From: Myxococcota bacterium
GTDB lineage: Bacteria; Myxococcota_A; UBA796; UBA9615; JAKLKC01
Length of the DNA: 64,000 nt
Direction of reading: 5' to 3'
Assembly: GCA_023150875.1 (NCBI GenBank)
Contig: JAKLKC010000009.1
Location: 1-64,000, forward strand
Part shown: positions 27,351 through 36,323 of the stretch, piece after piece
Layout of the letters: each line of letters opens with the position of its first letter
Position numbering within the stretch: the first letter of the stretch is position 1
Made by a program: the position numbers and the translations under genes
Notes under the pieces: generated by a model
What the model was told of the DNA's origin: nothing
Databases searched by the model: none
Seen by the model: the letters and a program-made list of their open reading frames with translations, nothing else

Positions 27351-27916
27351 GAGAGCCCCGTCCCCCGGGCGAGACCGCCGCCACCCCCGTGCGCCACCCC
27401 ACCGACGGGTGGGTCATGGCGGATCCCGTGCCCATGCGGTCGTCCACGCTCCGGGCCTTCCGGGGCCTGATCCGCGCCTTCTGCCCCGCCCCCGGGGAGC
27501 CGGTGGAGGCGGACCTCACCGCCCGCGTCGAGCTCCACGTGCGCCGGATCCTCGCCTACATGCCGGCGATGACCGTCCTGGGGTTCAAGCTGGCGATCCA
27601 CCTGCTGGACTGGTCGCCCCTGTGGAGGGGGGCGGCGTGGCGGAGGGTGCAGCACCTGGACCGGGAGGCCGCCGGCCGGGTGCTGGACGGGATGGGGGCC
27701 AGCCGCTTCCCCCTGGTGCGCCTGGTGATGCTGGGGGTGCGGGGATCGGTGCTGTCCACCTGGTTCGACCAGGACGAGGTCCACCGCGCCATGGGCTACG
27801 CCCCGGCGCCCTTCATCGCCGCGCGGATCGCCCTGCGGCGGCGCCTGCTGGAGGGGGAGCGGACCCCCGGGACGGAGGACGGGGACGCCCTGGCCGCCGA
27901 GGGAGGCGCGGCGTGA
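27347..27916 (+). CDS. Small partner protein of the GMC oxidoreductase
   Basis: The 189-residue protein is helical, with the segment FRGLIRAFCPAPGEPVEADL and a later stretch ending in LSTWFDQDEVHRAMGY. It resembles the N-terminal accessory region found ahead of the flavin domain in plant-type long-chain alcohol oxidases; in several bacteria this part is a separate gene before a GMC enzyme. It has no clear signal peptide and possibly one membrane-associated helix (about 70-90). Its start overlaps the regulator stop, and its stop overlaps the GTG of the oxidoreductase, so a complex with that enzyme is likely. The family link is an inference. Confidence 0.6.
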   Translation: MREPRPPGETAATPVRHPTDGWVMADPVPMRSSTLRAFRGLIRAFCPAPGEPVEADLTARVELHVRRILAYMPAMTVLGFKLAIHLLDWSPLWRGAAWRRVQHLDREAAGRVLDGMGASRFPLVRLVMLGVRGSVLSTWFDQDEVHRAMGYAPAPFIAARIALRRRLLEGERTPGTEDGDALAAEGGAA

Positions 27917-29472
27917 TCCTCGACCATCGGGACTACGGTCGCGGCGGCGCCTTCGAGGCCGACGTGGTGGTGGTGGGCACCGGCGCCGGGGGCGCGGCGG
28001 CGGGGGCGGAGCTGGCCGAGGCCGGCTACGACGTGCTCTTCGTCGAGGAGGGGGGCTACCACCCCACCGCGTCGTTCACCCCCTACGCCACCGAGTCGGT
28101 GCCCCGCCTCTACCGGGACGCCAGCGCCACCATCATCCTCGGCAACCCGCCCATCCCCTACGTCGAGGGGCGGTGCGTCGGCGGGAGCACGGTGCTCAAC
28201 GGGGGCATGACGTGGCGCCCCCCCGAGGCGGTGCTGTCCGACTGGCAGAGAATCACCGGGAGCGCCGACATGGGGGCCCGGGGCCTGGAGCCCCTGTTCG
28301 AGAGGGTCGAGGACCGGATCCAGTCCCGCCCCCAGCTCGATCTCTCCGTGGGCACCGACAACCGGATGATGGCCGAGGGCGCCCGCAAGAAGGGTTGGAA
28401 GGTGGAGGTCAACCGGCGCAACCAGGAGGCGTGCGTCGGCTCCAACAGTTGCGTGTTCGGCTGCCCCACGGGGGCCAAGCAGTCGACCCTGGTGAGCTAC
28501 ATGCCCCGGGCCTTCGCCCGGGGGGCCCGCTGCCTGACGGAGGTGCGGGTGGAGCGGCTGCTGGTGGAGGGGGGCCGCTGCGTCGGGGTGCGGGGACGGG
28601 CGGTGGACCCCCGGACCCGGCGCCCCGGCGCCGAGGTGCGGGTGCGGGCCCGGGCCACGGTGGTCGCCGCCGGTGCCGTCCAGACCCCCTACCTGCTGCT
28701 GGCCCACCGGCTGGGGCGCCCCTCGGGGCAGCTCGGGCGCAACTTCCTGTGCCACCCCAACGCCAAGGTGCTGGGCCTCTACCCCTTCGACGTGAACGCC
28801 TGGCAGGGGGTGAGCCAGTGGAGCCAGATCCGCGAGTTCCGGGACGAGGGCATCAACATGGCCGAGAACATGGTCCCCCCGGGGGCCCTGGCCGCCCACC
28901 TCCCCCGCTCGGGCCGGGGGGCGTGGGAGATCATGCGCCGCTACAACCAGGTGATGGCGACGGGGGTGCTGGTGGAGGACAGCTCCACGGGGGTGGTGTC
29001 CCGCAGCGCCCTGGGCATGGCCATGCCCCGCTACGACATCACCGCCCACGACCACCGCCGCTTCCTCAAGGGGGTGCGGCTGCTGGCGGAGCTGCACTTC
29101 GACATGGGCGCCGACTCGGTGATGCTGCCCTTCGCCCACTTCGACATGGCCCGGAGCCCCGACGAGCTGCGCCGCATCGACGAGCGCTCCATGCCCCGGG
29201 AGAGCCTGGAGCTGTTCACCGTGCACCTCATGGGCACGGCCCGGATGGGGGCGAGGCCGGAGGACTCGGTGGTGGACCTGGGCGGGCAGGTGTGGGACCT
29301 GCCGGGCTGCCACGTCGCCGACGCCTCCCTCTTCCCCACCGCCATCGGGGTCAACCCCCAGGTCGCCATCATGGCCCTGGCCACCCGGGTCGCCCACCGC
29401 CTCGCCGAGGGCCTGGGACGCCGCCGTCCCCCCCGGGGCGCCCCCGAGGGGGAGCAGCCGACCCTGGCGTGA
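27913..29472 (+). CDS. GMC-family FAD-dependent oxidoreductase (alcohol oxidase/dehydrogenase type)
   Basis: The 519-residue enzyme has the FAD-binding Rossmann motif VVVGTGAGGAAAGAELAE (about 16-33), the GMC signature GGSTVLNGGMTWR, a Cys cluster (ACVGSNSCVFGC) and the C-terminal HLMGTARMG with the active-site His, followed by the second GMC signature near ADASLFPTAIGVNPQ. It would oxidise an alcohol, possibly long-chain or sterol-like given its partner. The GTG start at 27913 overlaps the previous stop. No Tat or Sec signal is seen. Last gene of the regulator-small subunit-GMC operon. Confidence 0.88.
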   Translation: MILDHRDYGRGGAFEADVVVVGTGAGGAAAGAELAEAGYDVLFVEEGGYHPTASFTPYATESVPRLYRDASATIILGNPPIPYVEGRCVGGSTVLNGGMTWRPPEAVLSDWQRITGSADMGARGLEPLFERVEDRIQSRPQLDLSVGTDNRMMAEGARKKGWKVEVNRRNQEACVGSNSCVFGCPTGAKQSTLVSYMPRAFARGARCLTEVRVERLLVEGGRCVGVRGRAVDPRTRRPGAEVRVRARATVVAAGAVQTPYLLLAHRLGRPSGQLGRNFLCHPNAKVLGLYPFDVNAWQGVSQWSQIREFRDEGINMAENMVPPGALAAHLPRSGRGAWEIMRRYNQVMATGVLVEDSSTGVVSRSALGMAMPRYDITAHDHRRFLKGVRLLAELHFDMGADSVMLPFAHFDMARSPDELRRIDERSMPRESLELFTVHLMGTARMGARPEDSVVDLGGQVWDLPGCHVADASLFPTAIGVNPQVAIMALATRVAHRLAEGLGRRRPPRGAPEGEQPTLA

Positions 29473-29502
29473 GGGGGGCGGCCCCCCAGGGCCGGAATGG
29501 GT

Positions 29503-29508
29503 CATAAT
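29503..29508 (+). promoter_or_regulatory. Candidate -10 box for the esterase-like lipoprotein gene
   Basis: CATAAT, one base from consensus, lies 33 bases before the ATG at 29542 and is followed by the CGaCGCCGC stretch seen after several -10 boxes in this window. Confidence 0.45.
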
Positions 29509-29541
29509 CGACGCCGCTCCAGCCGATCCCGGTGAGCCCCC

Positions 29542-31581
29542 ATGGACCCCGCTTCCCCCGCGCCGGCGCGCGGCTCCGCGCGCCTCGTCCCCCGCGCGGC
29601 GGCGCTCGCCGCGGCCGCCTCCCTCGCCGCCTGCGCCCCGGGGGAGGACCCTCCGCCCGGGCCCGGCCCCGATCCCCCGGCCGGCCCCTCGGCCCGCATG
29701 GACTTCACCCGCGCCGGGGGCTTCTGGTCCTCCCCCTTCCCCAGCGACGACCGGGTGGTGGGCGGCGCCGTGGACCTCGGGGGCTTCCCCAACCCCGACG
29801 GGGTGCCCTTCGTGGGGGCGGTGCTGGGGCTGCTGGACGGGAGGGCCGAGGGCTTCGGCACCACCTCGGGGATCTTCTTCTCGATGGAGGCGGAGCCGGT
29901 GTCCCTGCCCGACCTGGAGGGGACCATGGGGGAGGACGCCCCCGTCCTGCTGGTGGACGTGGAGCCCGGCTCCCCCGATCACGGCCGGCGCTGGCCCCTG
30001 AGGGTGGGCTTCGAGGCCGACGCCGGGCCCTTCGGGGGCGAGGACCTGCTGGCGCTGCTGCCCCTCCAGGGCCTGCCCCTCCGCCCCGGGGAGCGGTACG
30101 CGGCGGTGCTGACCCCCGCCCTCCCCACCGTGGACGGGCCCCTGGGCGTCGCCCCGGCGGTGGAGGCGATCCGGGCGGGGACGAGGCCCGAGGGCATGGG
30201 CGACGGGGCGTTCGGGGCCTACCGGGACGCACTCGGGGCCCTGGACGCCCTGGGGGTGGAGGTGGCGGCGCTGGCGGTGTTCACCACCGGGAGGCCCGAG
30301 GCGGACCTGGACGCCCTGCTGGCGGCCGCCCGGGAGCGGCCCCCCTCGCCCCTCCTCCCCTTCGCCCTGACCGATGCCTTCGACGCCTTCTGCGTGTACC
30401 AGTCCGAGGTCGAGATGCCGGTCTACCAGTCGGGGGATCCCCCCTACCTGGGGGAGGGGGGCGAGATCCTCTTCCAGGACGGGGTGCCGGTCTTCGACCA
30501 CGGCGAGAGGGCGAGGGTGGTGGTGACGGTGCCCCGGGCGCCGGCCCCCGAGGGGGGATGGCCCACGACGGTCTTCGTGCGGACCGGGGGCGGCGGCGAC
30601 CGGCCGCTGGTGGACCGGGGGCCCCGGGCGGAGCCGGGGGGAGAGGCCGTCGAGCCGGGCACCGGGCCGGCCCTGCACCTGGCCCGGGCGGGCCACGCCG
30701 GGGTGAGCGTGGACGGCCCCCTCGGGGGGATCCGCAACGCCACCGGCGGCGACGAGCAGTTCCTGATCTTCAACGTCACCAACCCCGGCGCCCTGCGGGA
30801 CAACCTGCGGCAGTCGGCGGTGGAGCTGGCCCTGCTGCCGGCCCTGCTGGAGGGCCTGGCCCTGGACGTCACCGCCTGCGGGGGCGCCGGGGAGGAGGCC
30901 CGCTTCGCCCCGGCGGCGATCATGGGCCACTCCATGGGGGCCACCATCGCCCCCCTGACCCTGGCCCTGGCGGGGGAGTACCGGGCGGCGGTGCTGAGCG
31001 GCGCCGGGGGATCGTGGATCGAGAACGTCCTCCACAAGCTCAGCCCCCTGGAGGTCCGGCCCATCGCCGAGGCGATGCTGGGCTACCCCGAGCACGGCCA
31101 CTCCCTGGACGCCTTCGACCCCGTCCTGAGCCTCCTCCAGTGGGCGGGGGAGCCCGCCGATCCGCCGGTCTACGCCGGGAGGGCCGCCGCGGGGCGGGAC
31201 GTGCTGATGCTCCAGGGGATCGTGGACACCTACATCCTGCCCCCCATCGCCAACGCCACGTCCCTCTCGTTCGGGTTGGACCTGGCCGGCGAGGCCCTGG
31301 ACGAGGGGCACCCGGAGCTGTCCGCCTTCGAGCCCCTGGCGGCCGTCCTGCCCTACTCCGGGGCCGAAGAGATCCCCCTGCCCGCGTCGGGGAACCGGGA
31401 CGGGCACACCCGGATCGTGGCGCAGCACCCCGAGGACGGGATCGAGGACGGCCACGAGATAGTGTTCCAGACCGAGGCCCCCCAGCGCCAGTACCGCTGC
31501 TTCCTGGAGGCCGTCGGCCGCGGGGCGGTGCCGGTGGTGGAGGAGGGGGGCGAGGAGGGGGAGTGCGCCGCGCCGCCCTAG
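29542..31581 (+). CDS. Secreted lipoprotein with alpha/beta-hydrolase (esterase/lipase-like) domain
   Basis: The 679-residue protein begins with a lipoprotein signal peptide ending in LAAC (Cys near residue 31), then a Pro-rich linker, placing it on the periplasmic side of a membrane or on the cell surface. The C-terminal half has a hydrolase nucleophile elbow GHSMG, an Asp in LMLQGIVDTYI and a His in NRDGHTRIV, a plausible Ser-Asp-His triad. The N-terminal half is of unknown fold. Substrate cannot be inferred. It is transcribed toward the TauE gene, 34 bases away. Confidence 0.75.
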   Translation: MDPASPAPARGSARLVPRAAALAAAASLAACAPGEDPPPGPGPDPPAGPSARMDFTRAGGFWSSPFPSDDRVVGGAVDLGGFPNPDGVPFVGAVLGLLDGRAEGFGTTSGIFFSMEAEPVSLPDLEGTMGEDAPVLLVDVEPGSPDHGRRWPLRVGFEADAGPFGGEDLLALLPLQGLPLRPGERYAAVLTPALPTVDGPLGVAPAVEAIRAGTRPEGMGDGAFGAYRDALGALDALGVEVAALAVFTTGRPEADLDALLAAARERPPSPLLPFALTDAFDAFCVYQSEVEMPVYQSGDPPYLGEGGEILFQDGVPVFDHGERARVVVTVPRAPAPEGGWPTTVFVRTGGGGDRPLVDRGPRAEPGGEAVEPGTGPALHLARAGHAGVSVDGPLGGIRNATGGDEQFLIFNVTNPGALRDNLRQSAVELALLPALLEGLALDVTACGGAGEEARFAPAAIMGHSMGATIAPLTLALAGEYRAAVLSGAGGSWIENVLHKLSPLEVRPIAEAMLGYPEHGHSLDAFDPVLSLLQWAGEPADPPVYAGRAAAGRDVLMLQGIVDTYILPPIANATSLSFGLDLAGEALDEGHPELSAFEPLAAVLPYSGAEEIPLPASGNRDGHTRIVAQHPEDGIEDGHEIVFQTEAPQRQYRCFLEAVGRGAVPVVEEGGEEGECAAPP

Positions 31582-31615
31582 GGCCCCCCGGTCCCCCGCG
31601 CCCGGGCGGCTCGGC

Positions 31616-32347
31616 GTGACCCCCGGCGAGGCGCTCCTGGCGGTCGCCGCGCTCGGGACCTCGGTCCTCTCCGCCGTCCTGGGCATGGTGGGGGGGCTGA
31701 TCCTGATGGGGGTGTTCGCCGCGGCGCTGCCGGTGCCGGCGGCGATGGTGCTGCACGGCGCCACCCAGTTCGTGGCCAACGGCTTCCGGGCGGCCCTCCT
31801 CTGGCGCCACGTCCACGTCCGGGGGGTGCTGGCCTACGCCGCGGGTGCCGCCGGGTCCTACGCCCTGCTGCGGGGGGCCCGCTTCGTGCCCGATCCCGCC
31901 ACCGTGTTCCTGGGCCTCGGCGCGGTGCCCTTCGCCGCCCGCCTCGCCTCCCGGGCCGTCGCCCTGGACTTCTCGCGCCCCTCCGCGGCGGTGGCGGCGG
32001 GGCTGGTGGTCACCTCCGTCCAGCTCGTGGCGGGGGTGGGCGGGCCCCTGCTGGACGTGTTCTTCATCGACACCGCCCTGGGGCGCCGGGAGGTGGTGGC
32101 CACCAAGGCGGTCACCCAGGCGACCTCCCACCTGCTCAAGCTCGGCTACTTCGCCCCCCTCCTCGCCGCCGGCACGGTCTCCCCCGCCCTGATCTCCGCC
32201 TCGGTCCTGGCCGCCCTCGCCGGCACGCTGGCGGGCAGTCGGATCCTGGAGCGGGTGAGCGACGGGTGGTTCCGGACCGCCACTCGCTGGCTGGTGCTGG
32301 GGGTGGGGGCGGTGTTCATCGCCCGGGGCCTGGCGGCGCTGGGGTGA
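31616..32347 (+). CDS. TauE/SafE-family membrane transporter
   Basis: The 243-residue protein has about seven or eight membrane helices and the repeated TauE pattern (VLGMVGGLILMGVFAAALPV in the first half, VQLVAGVGGPLLDVFF in the second). Members export sulfite, sulfoacetate or related organosulfur anions across the inner membrane. The start is GTG. The gene ends ten bases before a MITE-like element that separates it from the convergent plsB. Confidence 0.85.
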   Translation: MTPGEALLAVAALGTSVLSAVLGMVGGLILMGVFAAALPVPAAMVLHGATQFVANGFRAALLWRHVHVRGVLAYAAGAAGSYALLRGARFVPDPATVFLGLGAVPFAARLASRAVALDFSRPSAAVAAGLVVTSVQLVAGVGGPLLDVFFIDTALGRREVVATKAVTQATSHLLKLGYFAPLLAAGTVSPALISASVLAALAGTLAGSRILERVSDGWFRTATRWLVLGVGAVFIARGLAALG

Positions 32348-32357
32348 GGGGGGCTCA

Positions 32358-32578
32358 GAGTCGGACACGAAATAGGTTGGCGCGGGCGTTGCCTTCGCAA
32401 CGGCCGTGACAACCGGCGGTCGCACGGATCGGCGGCGAGGCGCCCGGATCGCAAGGAACACCGCGATTTCGCGAGGGAAGGGATACCGAGCGTATCTCGA
32501 CCGAGCGAGAGCGCGGGTGACGCCGCGAGGCGGGATGCATCGTCGCCCAGGTGTGCGACCGCATTTCGTGTTCGACTC
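32358..32578. mobile_element. MITE-like element with 16-bp terminal inverted repeats and TCA target duplication
   Basis: The left end GAGTCGGACACGAAAT (32358-32373) is repeated inverted at 32563-32578 with one mismatch. TCA flanks both ends (32355-32357 and 32579-32581), a TNA duplication as for the element at 11.8 kb. The 221-base body holds no convincing gene and has a lower G+C than its surroundings. The right-hand TCA is the complement of the plsB stop codon TGA. Confidence 0.8.
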
Positions 32579-34204
32579 TCAGGTCGGTCGCGGCGCGTGC
32601 GAGGCCCGGGCGCTCCGGGCCTCGGCTCCCGGTCCCGGGATCCGCTGCCCGACGTGGTGGGCGACGGAGCGGGCGTAGTAGCGCACCACCTCCCAGCGCC
32701 CCCCGCCCACCCGGAGCCCCCCGGGGCCCTCCTGCAGCACCCCGCGGCGGACGAGGAGCCGCGCCGCCGACTCCACCAGGGCGTCCACCTCGGCGGCGTC
32801 CACGATCCGCTCCTCCAGGGCCAGGATCTCCGAGCGCCGGTCGTCGGCCTCGCCGGCCAGGGCGGCCCGCTCCGCGTCGATGGCGTCGAGGTCGGGCCCC
32901 AGAGCCAGGGGCGCCCCCCGCCGCCGCAGCTCGGCGAGGAGCGAGGCGACCTCCCCCCGCACCGCGTCGGCGGCGAGGACGCCGTCTCCCCCGTCCCCGC
33001 GGACCCGCGCCAGCGCCAGGCACAGCAAGGGGACGGGGGTGACCGGGACCACGGCGGCGATCCGCTCCATCAGCAGCGCGGCGAGCCGGCGCGTCTCCTC
33101 GCGCCTCGCCTCTTCGGGGAGGGCCGCCACCCGGGAAGGATCCCCGCCCAGCAGCTCCCCCAGGGTCACGGCGGGGCCGATCTCCACCGCGGCGAGGCCG
33201 AAGGTGCCCCGGGAGCCCCAGGCGGCGCGCCAAGCCCCCCGGCCGATGGAGAGCGCGCGGGAGGCGGCGGAGCGGGGGATCTCCACCAGGACCCGGGCGA
33301 GGGAGCGGGCCTTCTCGCCGAGGGTGGGGGCGCGGGCCCGGCCCCCCGCCTCGGAGAGGAGGCGGGTGTCCTCGAGGACGCGGTCGTAGTTGAGCCCCAC
33401 CGGCACGAAGGAGATCTCGCCCCGGAAGGAGGGATCCGCCAGGGAGGACACGATGGCGTCCAGCAGCCCCGCCCGGGGCTCCCGGAAGTTGCCGTCCCGG
33501 CTCAGTCCCCCCTCCAGGAAGATCCCCTGGGTCACCCCCTCCCGCACGATGACCTGGACGTAGCGGCGCAGGACCCGGTGGTACAGGGGGTCCTTCTCGC
33601 CCCTCCGCACGAAGTAGCCGCCGAAGCGCTTGAACAGGCTCTCCAGCGGCCACACCCGCGCCCACTCGCCGATGGCGTAGGAGAGGGCGACCTGGCGGGC
33701 CAGGACCACCGAGAGGAGCACGTAGTCGGCGTTGGAGCGGTGGTTGGCGACGTACACCACCGCGCCCCCGGCGGGGGGAGGGGTGGCCGCCCGGCGCCCC
33801 ACCGGCACGTCGTACAGGGCCCGCACCAGGGGCCGCGCGAGGCCCTGGCCGAGCTGGTAGTAGGACACGAGGTCGAAGGAGGGGACGATCTCCTCCACGT
33901 ACTCCAGCACCCGGCGCCGCAGCGCCGCCACGCCTCCCCCCTCGGGCGCCTCCGCCGCCCGCCGCAGGACGTAGGCCGAGAGGTCGGCGTCGTCCAGCAG
34001 GGCCTCCCGGAGGTAGTGCTTGCGGATGAACTTGAAGCGGTCGAGGCGGGGGCGGTTCTCGGCGAGGAAGGTCCGCATCCCGCGCTGCAGGCGCAACCGC
34101 ACCCGCCGCAGCACCGAGGCCCGTAGGACCTCGTAGACCGCGATGGCCAGGACCGCGCCCCCCACCCACGCGAGGACGCGCAGCGCGTCGCCGACGAAGC
34201 CCAA
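32579..34204 (-). CDS. plsB: Glycerol-3-phosphate acyltransferase-like protein (PlsB family)
   Basis: The product (about 541 residues from a TTG start at 34204) has the acyltransferase block I NHRSNADY with catalytic His and Asp, and block III FLEGGLSRDG, both diagnostic of PlsB, which acylates glycerol-3-phosphate at sn-1 using acyl donors at the inner membrane. It is shorter than E. coli PlsB (about 800). TTG 34204 is preferred because GGGGGGA lies just upstream and a TACCAT -10 box lies at 34246-34251; a GTG at 34255 would extend the protein by 17 residues. A hydrophobic N-terminal helix (about 8-28) anchors it. The TGA stop coincides with the target duplication of the adjacent MITE. Confidence 0.82.
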   Translation of the reverse strand: MGFVGDALRVLAWVGGAVLAIAVYEVLRASVLRRVRLRLQRGMRTFLAENRPRLDRFKFIRKHYLREALLDDADLSAYVLRRAAEAPEGGGVAALRRRVLEYVEEIVPSFDLVSYYQLGQGLARPLVRALYDVPVGRRAATPPPAGGAVVYVANHRSNADYVLLSVVLARQVALSYAIGEWARVWPLESLFKRFGGYFVRRGEKDPLYHRVLRRYVQVIVREGVTQGIFLEGGLSRDGNFREPRAGLLDAIVSSLADPSFRGEISFVPVGLNYDRVLEDTRLLSEAGGRARAPTLGEKARSLARVLVEIPRSAASRALSIGRGAWRAAWGSRGTFGLAAVEIGPAVTLGELLGGDPSRVAALPEEARREETRRLAALLMERIAAVVPVTPVPLLCLALARVRGDGGDGVLAADAVRGEVASLLAELRRRGAPLALGPDLDAIDAERAALAGEADDRRSEILALEERIVDAAEVDALVESAARLLVRRGVLQEGPGGLRVGGGRWEVVRYYARSVAHHVGQRIPGPGAEARSARASHAPRPT

Positions 34205-34344
34205 GGATCCCCCCGGTCGGTGCCCGCGGTCCGCCGCGGGAGCCGATGGTAGCACGCCCCGGATCCCCCCGAGGCGCGCCGCCGGGCCCGGGGCCCCCGC
34301 ACCCGCCCTTGCCGCGCCGGGCCGCCGTGCCGAGCTTTCCGCCC

Positions 34345-36090
34345 ATGTCCCGCACCGCCTCCCTCCGCCGCCTCTTCGCCCTGGCCCGCCCCGAGGCGCC
34401 CCTGCTCGCCGTGGGGACGGTGGCGCTGCTGGTCAGCGCCGGCATGGGGCTCCTGTATCCCCTCCTCGTCCAGCGCCTCGTCGACGGGGTGCAGTCGGGC
34501 GCCGATCCCGCCGCCGGCCGCGCCGCCGTCGATCGGGCCGCCCTCCAGCTCGTCGGGCTGTTCGCCGTCGGCTCCGCCTTCGCCGCGCTCCGGGCGTGGC
34601 TGTTCACCTGGGCGGGGGAGCGGGTGGTGGCGCGGCTGCGGGAGAGGCTGTACGCGTCGGTGATCGGGCAGGAGATCGCCTTTTTCGACGAGCGACGCAC
34701 CGGGGAGCTGACGAGCCGCCTCGCCAGCGACGCCTCCGTCCTCCAGAACGCCGTCACCGTGAACGTCTCCATGCTGCTCCGCCACGCCGTGCTGGGGATC
34801 GGCGCGGTGACCGTGCTGATGTGGACCTCGTTCCGCCTGGCCTCGCTGATGCTCGCCACGGTGCCGGTGGTGGTGATCGCCGCCGCCCTGTACGGCCGCG
34901 CCCTGCGCCGCCTGAGCCGGGACGTGCAGGACGCCCTCGCCCGGGCCAGCGAGGTGGCCGAGGAGACCTTCAGCGGGATCCGCACCGTGCGGGCCTTCGC
35001 CCGGGAGGCGTGGGAGCGGGGCCGCTACGGCGAGGCCATCGCCGCCACCCTCCGCCTCGCCCGCAGGCGCGCCGGGCTGGTGGCCGCCTTCACCGGGGGG
35101 ATCGGCTTCGCCGGGCAGGCCGCCATCGCCGCCGTGGTGTGGTACGGCGGGGTCCTGCTGGTGGAGGGGAGGATGACCTTCGGCGAGCTGACCTCCTTCC
35201 TCCTCTACACGTTCACCGTCGCCTTCTCGGTGGGGGCCCTGGCGGGGCTGTGGGAGGACTTCATGAAGGCCCTGGGCGCCAGCGAGCGGGTCTTCGAGCT
35301 GCTGGACCGGGAGCCCCGCCTTCCCTCGGGGGCCCTGCGCCCCTCCGCCGCCGAGGGGGCGGTGCGCTTCGACGCGGTGTCCTTCGCCTACCCCTCGCGC
35401 CCCGATGCGCCGGTGCTGGCGGGCCTGGACCTGGAGCTGCGCCCCGGGGAGGTGGTGGCGCTGGTGGGGCCGTCGGGGGCCGGGAAGTCCACCGTCGCCG
35501 CCCTCCTGAGCCGCTTCTACGACCCCGGGGGGGGGCGCGTCGCCCTGGACGGCCGGGACCTGCGGGAGTTGGACCCCGACTGGCTCCGCCAGCAGGTGGG
35601 CGTCGTCAGCCAGGAGCCGATCCTCTTCGCGACCACCATCGCCGGGAACATCCGCTACGGGCGGCCCGGGGCCACCGAGGACGAGGTCCTGGCGGCGGCC
35701 CGCGCCGCCTACGCCCACGACTTCGTCAGCGCCTTCCCCGAGGGCTACGCCACCCTGGTGGGGGAGCGGGGCGTGCGCCTCTCCGGCGGGCAGAAGCAGA
35801 GGGTCGCCATCGCCCGCGCCCTGCTGAAGGACCCCCGGGTGCTGGTACTGGACGAGGCCACCTCGGCCCTGGACGCCGAGTCCGAGCACCTGGTCCAGCA
35901 GGCCCTGGACCGCCTGATGCGGGGGAGGACCACGCTGGTGATCGCCCACCGCCTCTCCACCGTCCGTCGTGCCGACCGGGTCCTGGTGCTGGACGGCGGC
36001 CGCCTCGTCCAGCAGGGCACCCACCAGCAGCTCCTGGCCGAGGGGGGGCTCTATCGGGTGCTGGTGGAGCGGCAGTTCGCGGCGGCGTAA
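34345..36090 (+). CDS. MsbA/ABCB-type ABC exporter (fused membrane and ATPase domains)
   Basis: The 581-residue half-transporter has six membrane helices (residues 1-300, with ERLYASVIGQEIAFFDERRT coupling region) and a nucleotide-binding domain with Walker A GPSGAGKST, Q-loop SQEPILF, signature LSGGQKQR, Walker B VLVLDEATSALD and switch AHRLST. It should act as a homodimer exporting a lipid or hydrophobic compound. It is divergent from plsB, which makes a lipid substrate attractive but unproven. ATG 34345 is chosen because homology starts at once; an upstream frame is low-complexity. Confidence 0.9.
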   Translation: MSRTASLRRLFALARPEAPLLAVGTVALLVSAGMGLLYPLLVQRLVDGVQSGADPAAGRAAVDRAALQLVGLFAVGSAFAALRAWLFTWAGERVVARLRERLYASVIGQEIAFFDERRTGELTSRLASDASVLQNAVTVNVSMLLRHAVLGIGAVTVLMWTSFRLASLMLATVPVVVIAAALYGRALRRLSRDVQDALARASEVAEETFSGIRTVRAFAREAWERGRYGEAIAATLRLARRRAGLVAAFTGGIGFAGQAAIAAVVWYGGVLLVEGRMTFGELTSFLLYTFTVAFSVGALAGLWEDFMKALGASERVFELLDREPRLPSGALRPSAAEGAVRFDAVSFAYPSRPDAPVLAGLDLELRPGEVVALVGPSGAGKSTVAALLSRFYDPGGGRVALDGRDLRELDPDWLRQQVGVVSQEPILFATTIAGNIRYGRPGATEDEVLAAARAAYAHDFVSAFPEGYATLVGERGVRLSGGQKQRVAIARALLKDPRVLVLDEATSALDAESEHLVQQALDRLMRGRTTLVIAHRLSTVRRADRVLVLDGGRLVQQGTHQQLLAEGGLYRVLVERQFAAA

Positions 36091-36094
36091 GCAC

Positions 36095-36119
36095 GGCCCC
36101 CGGGCGCTCCCCGGGGGCC
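36095..36119 (+). terminator. GC-rich hairpin after the ABC exporter gene
   Basis: A perfect 10-base stem (GGCCCCCGGG / CCCGGGGGCC) with a 5-base loop begins four bases after the TAA stop. There is no T tract, so it may act as a weak or factor-assisted terminator or as an mRNA-stabilising end. Confidence 0.5.
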
Positions 36120-36308
36120 CCAAATCGTCGGCTGATGGCGCGCATCGATCCCGGCTGGGCCTTGGGGCAGTTCAGGCATTCGCTTCGCTCAAGGCTGTCC
36201 CGCTTTCACCATCCAGGTGAAAGCGGGACAGCCCCGCGACTGGGCGGAAGTCCTTGCCGGTTCAGGCTTGGTCAATCGTCGGGTCCTCGCGGACCCGACG
36301 ATTTGGGG
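36118..36308. repeat. Inverted-repeat-bounded, hairpin-rich element of unknown nature
   Basis: Fourteen-base inverted ends, CCCCAAATCGTCGG at 36118-36131 and its complement at 36295-36308, bound a segment that contains a perfect 18-base stem with a 5-base loop (36193-36233) and a perfect 13-base stem with a 4-base loop (36274-36303) at the right end. No open frame and no clear target duplication are seen. It lies between two convergent genes. It could be a decayed mobile element or a structured RNA/terminator complex. Confidence 0.55.
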
Positions 36309-36323
36309 GGGCCGTCCCCGGAC

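Noticed and set aside
27796-31779. Minus-strand frame of about 1300 codons
   Set aside because: It is antisense to the GMC oxidoreductase and esterase-like genes, both of which have strong motifs, and shows only low-complexity composition.
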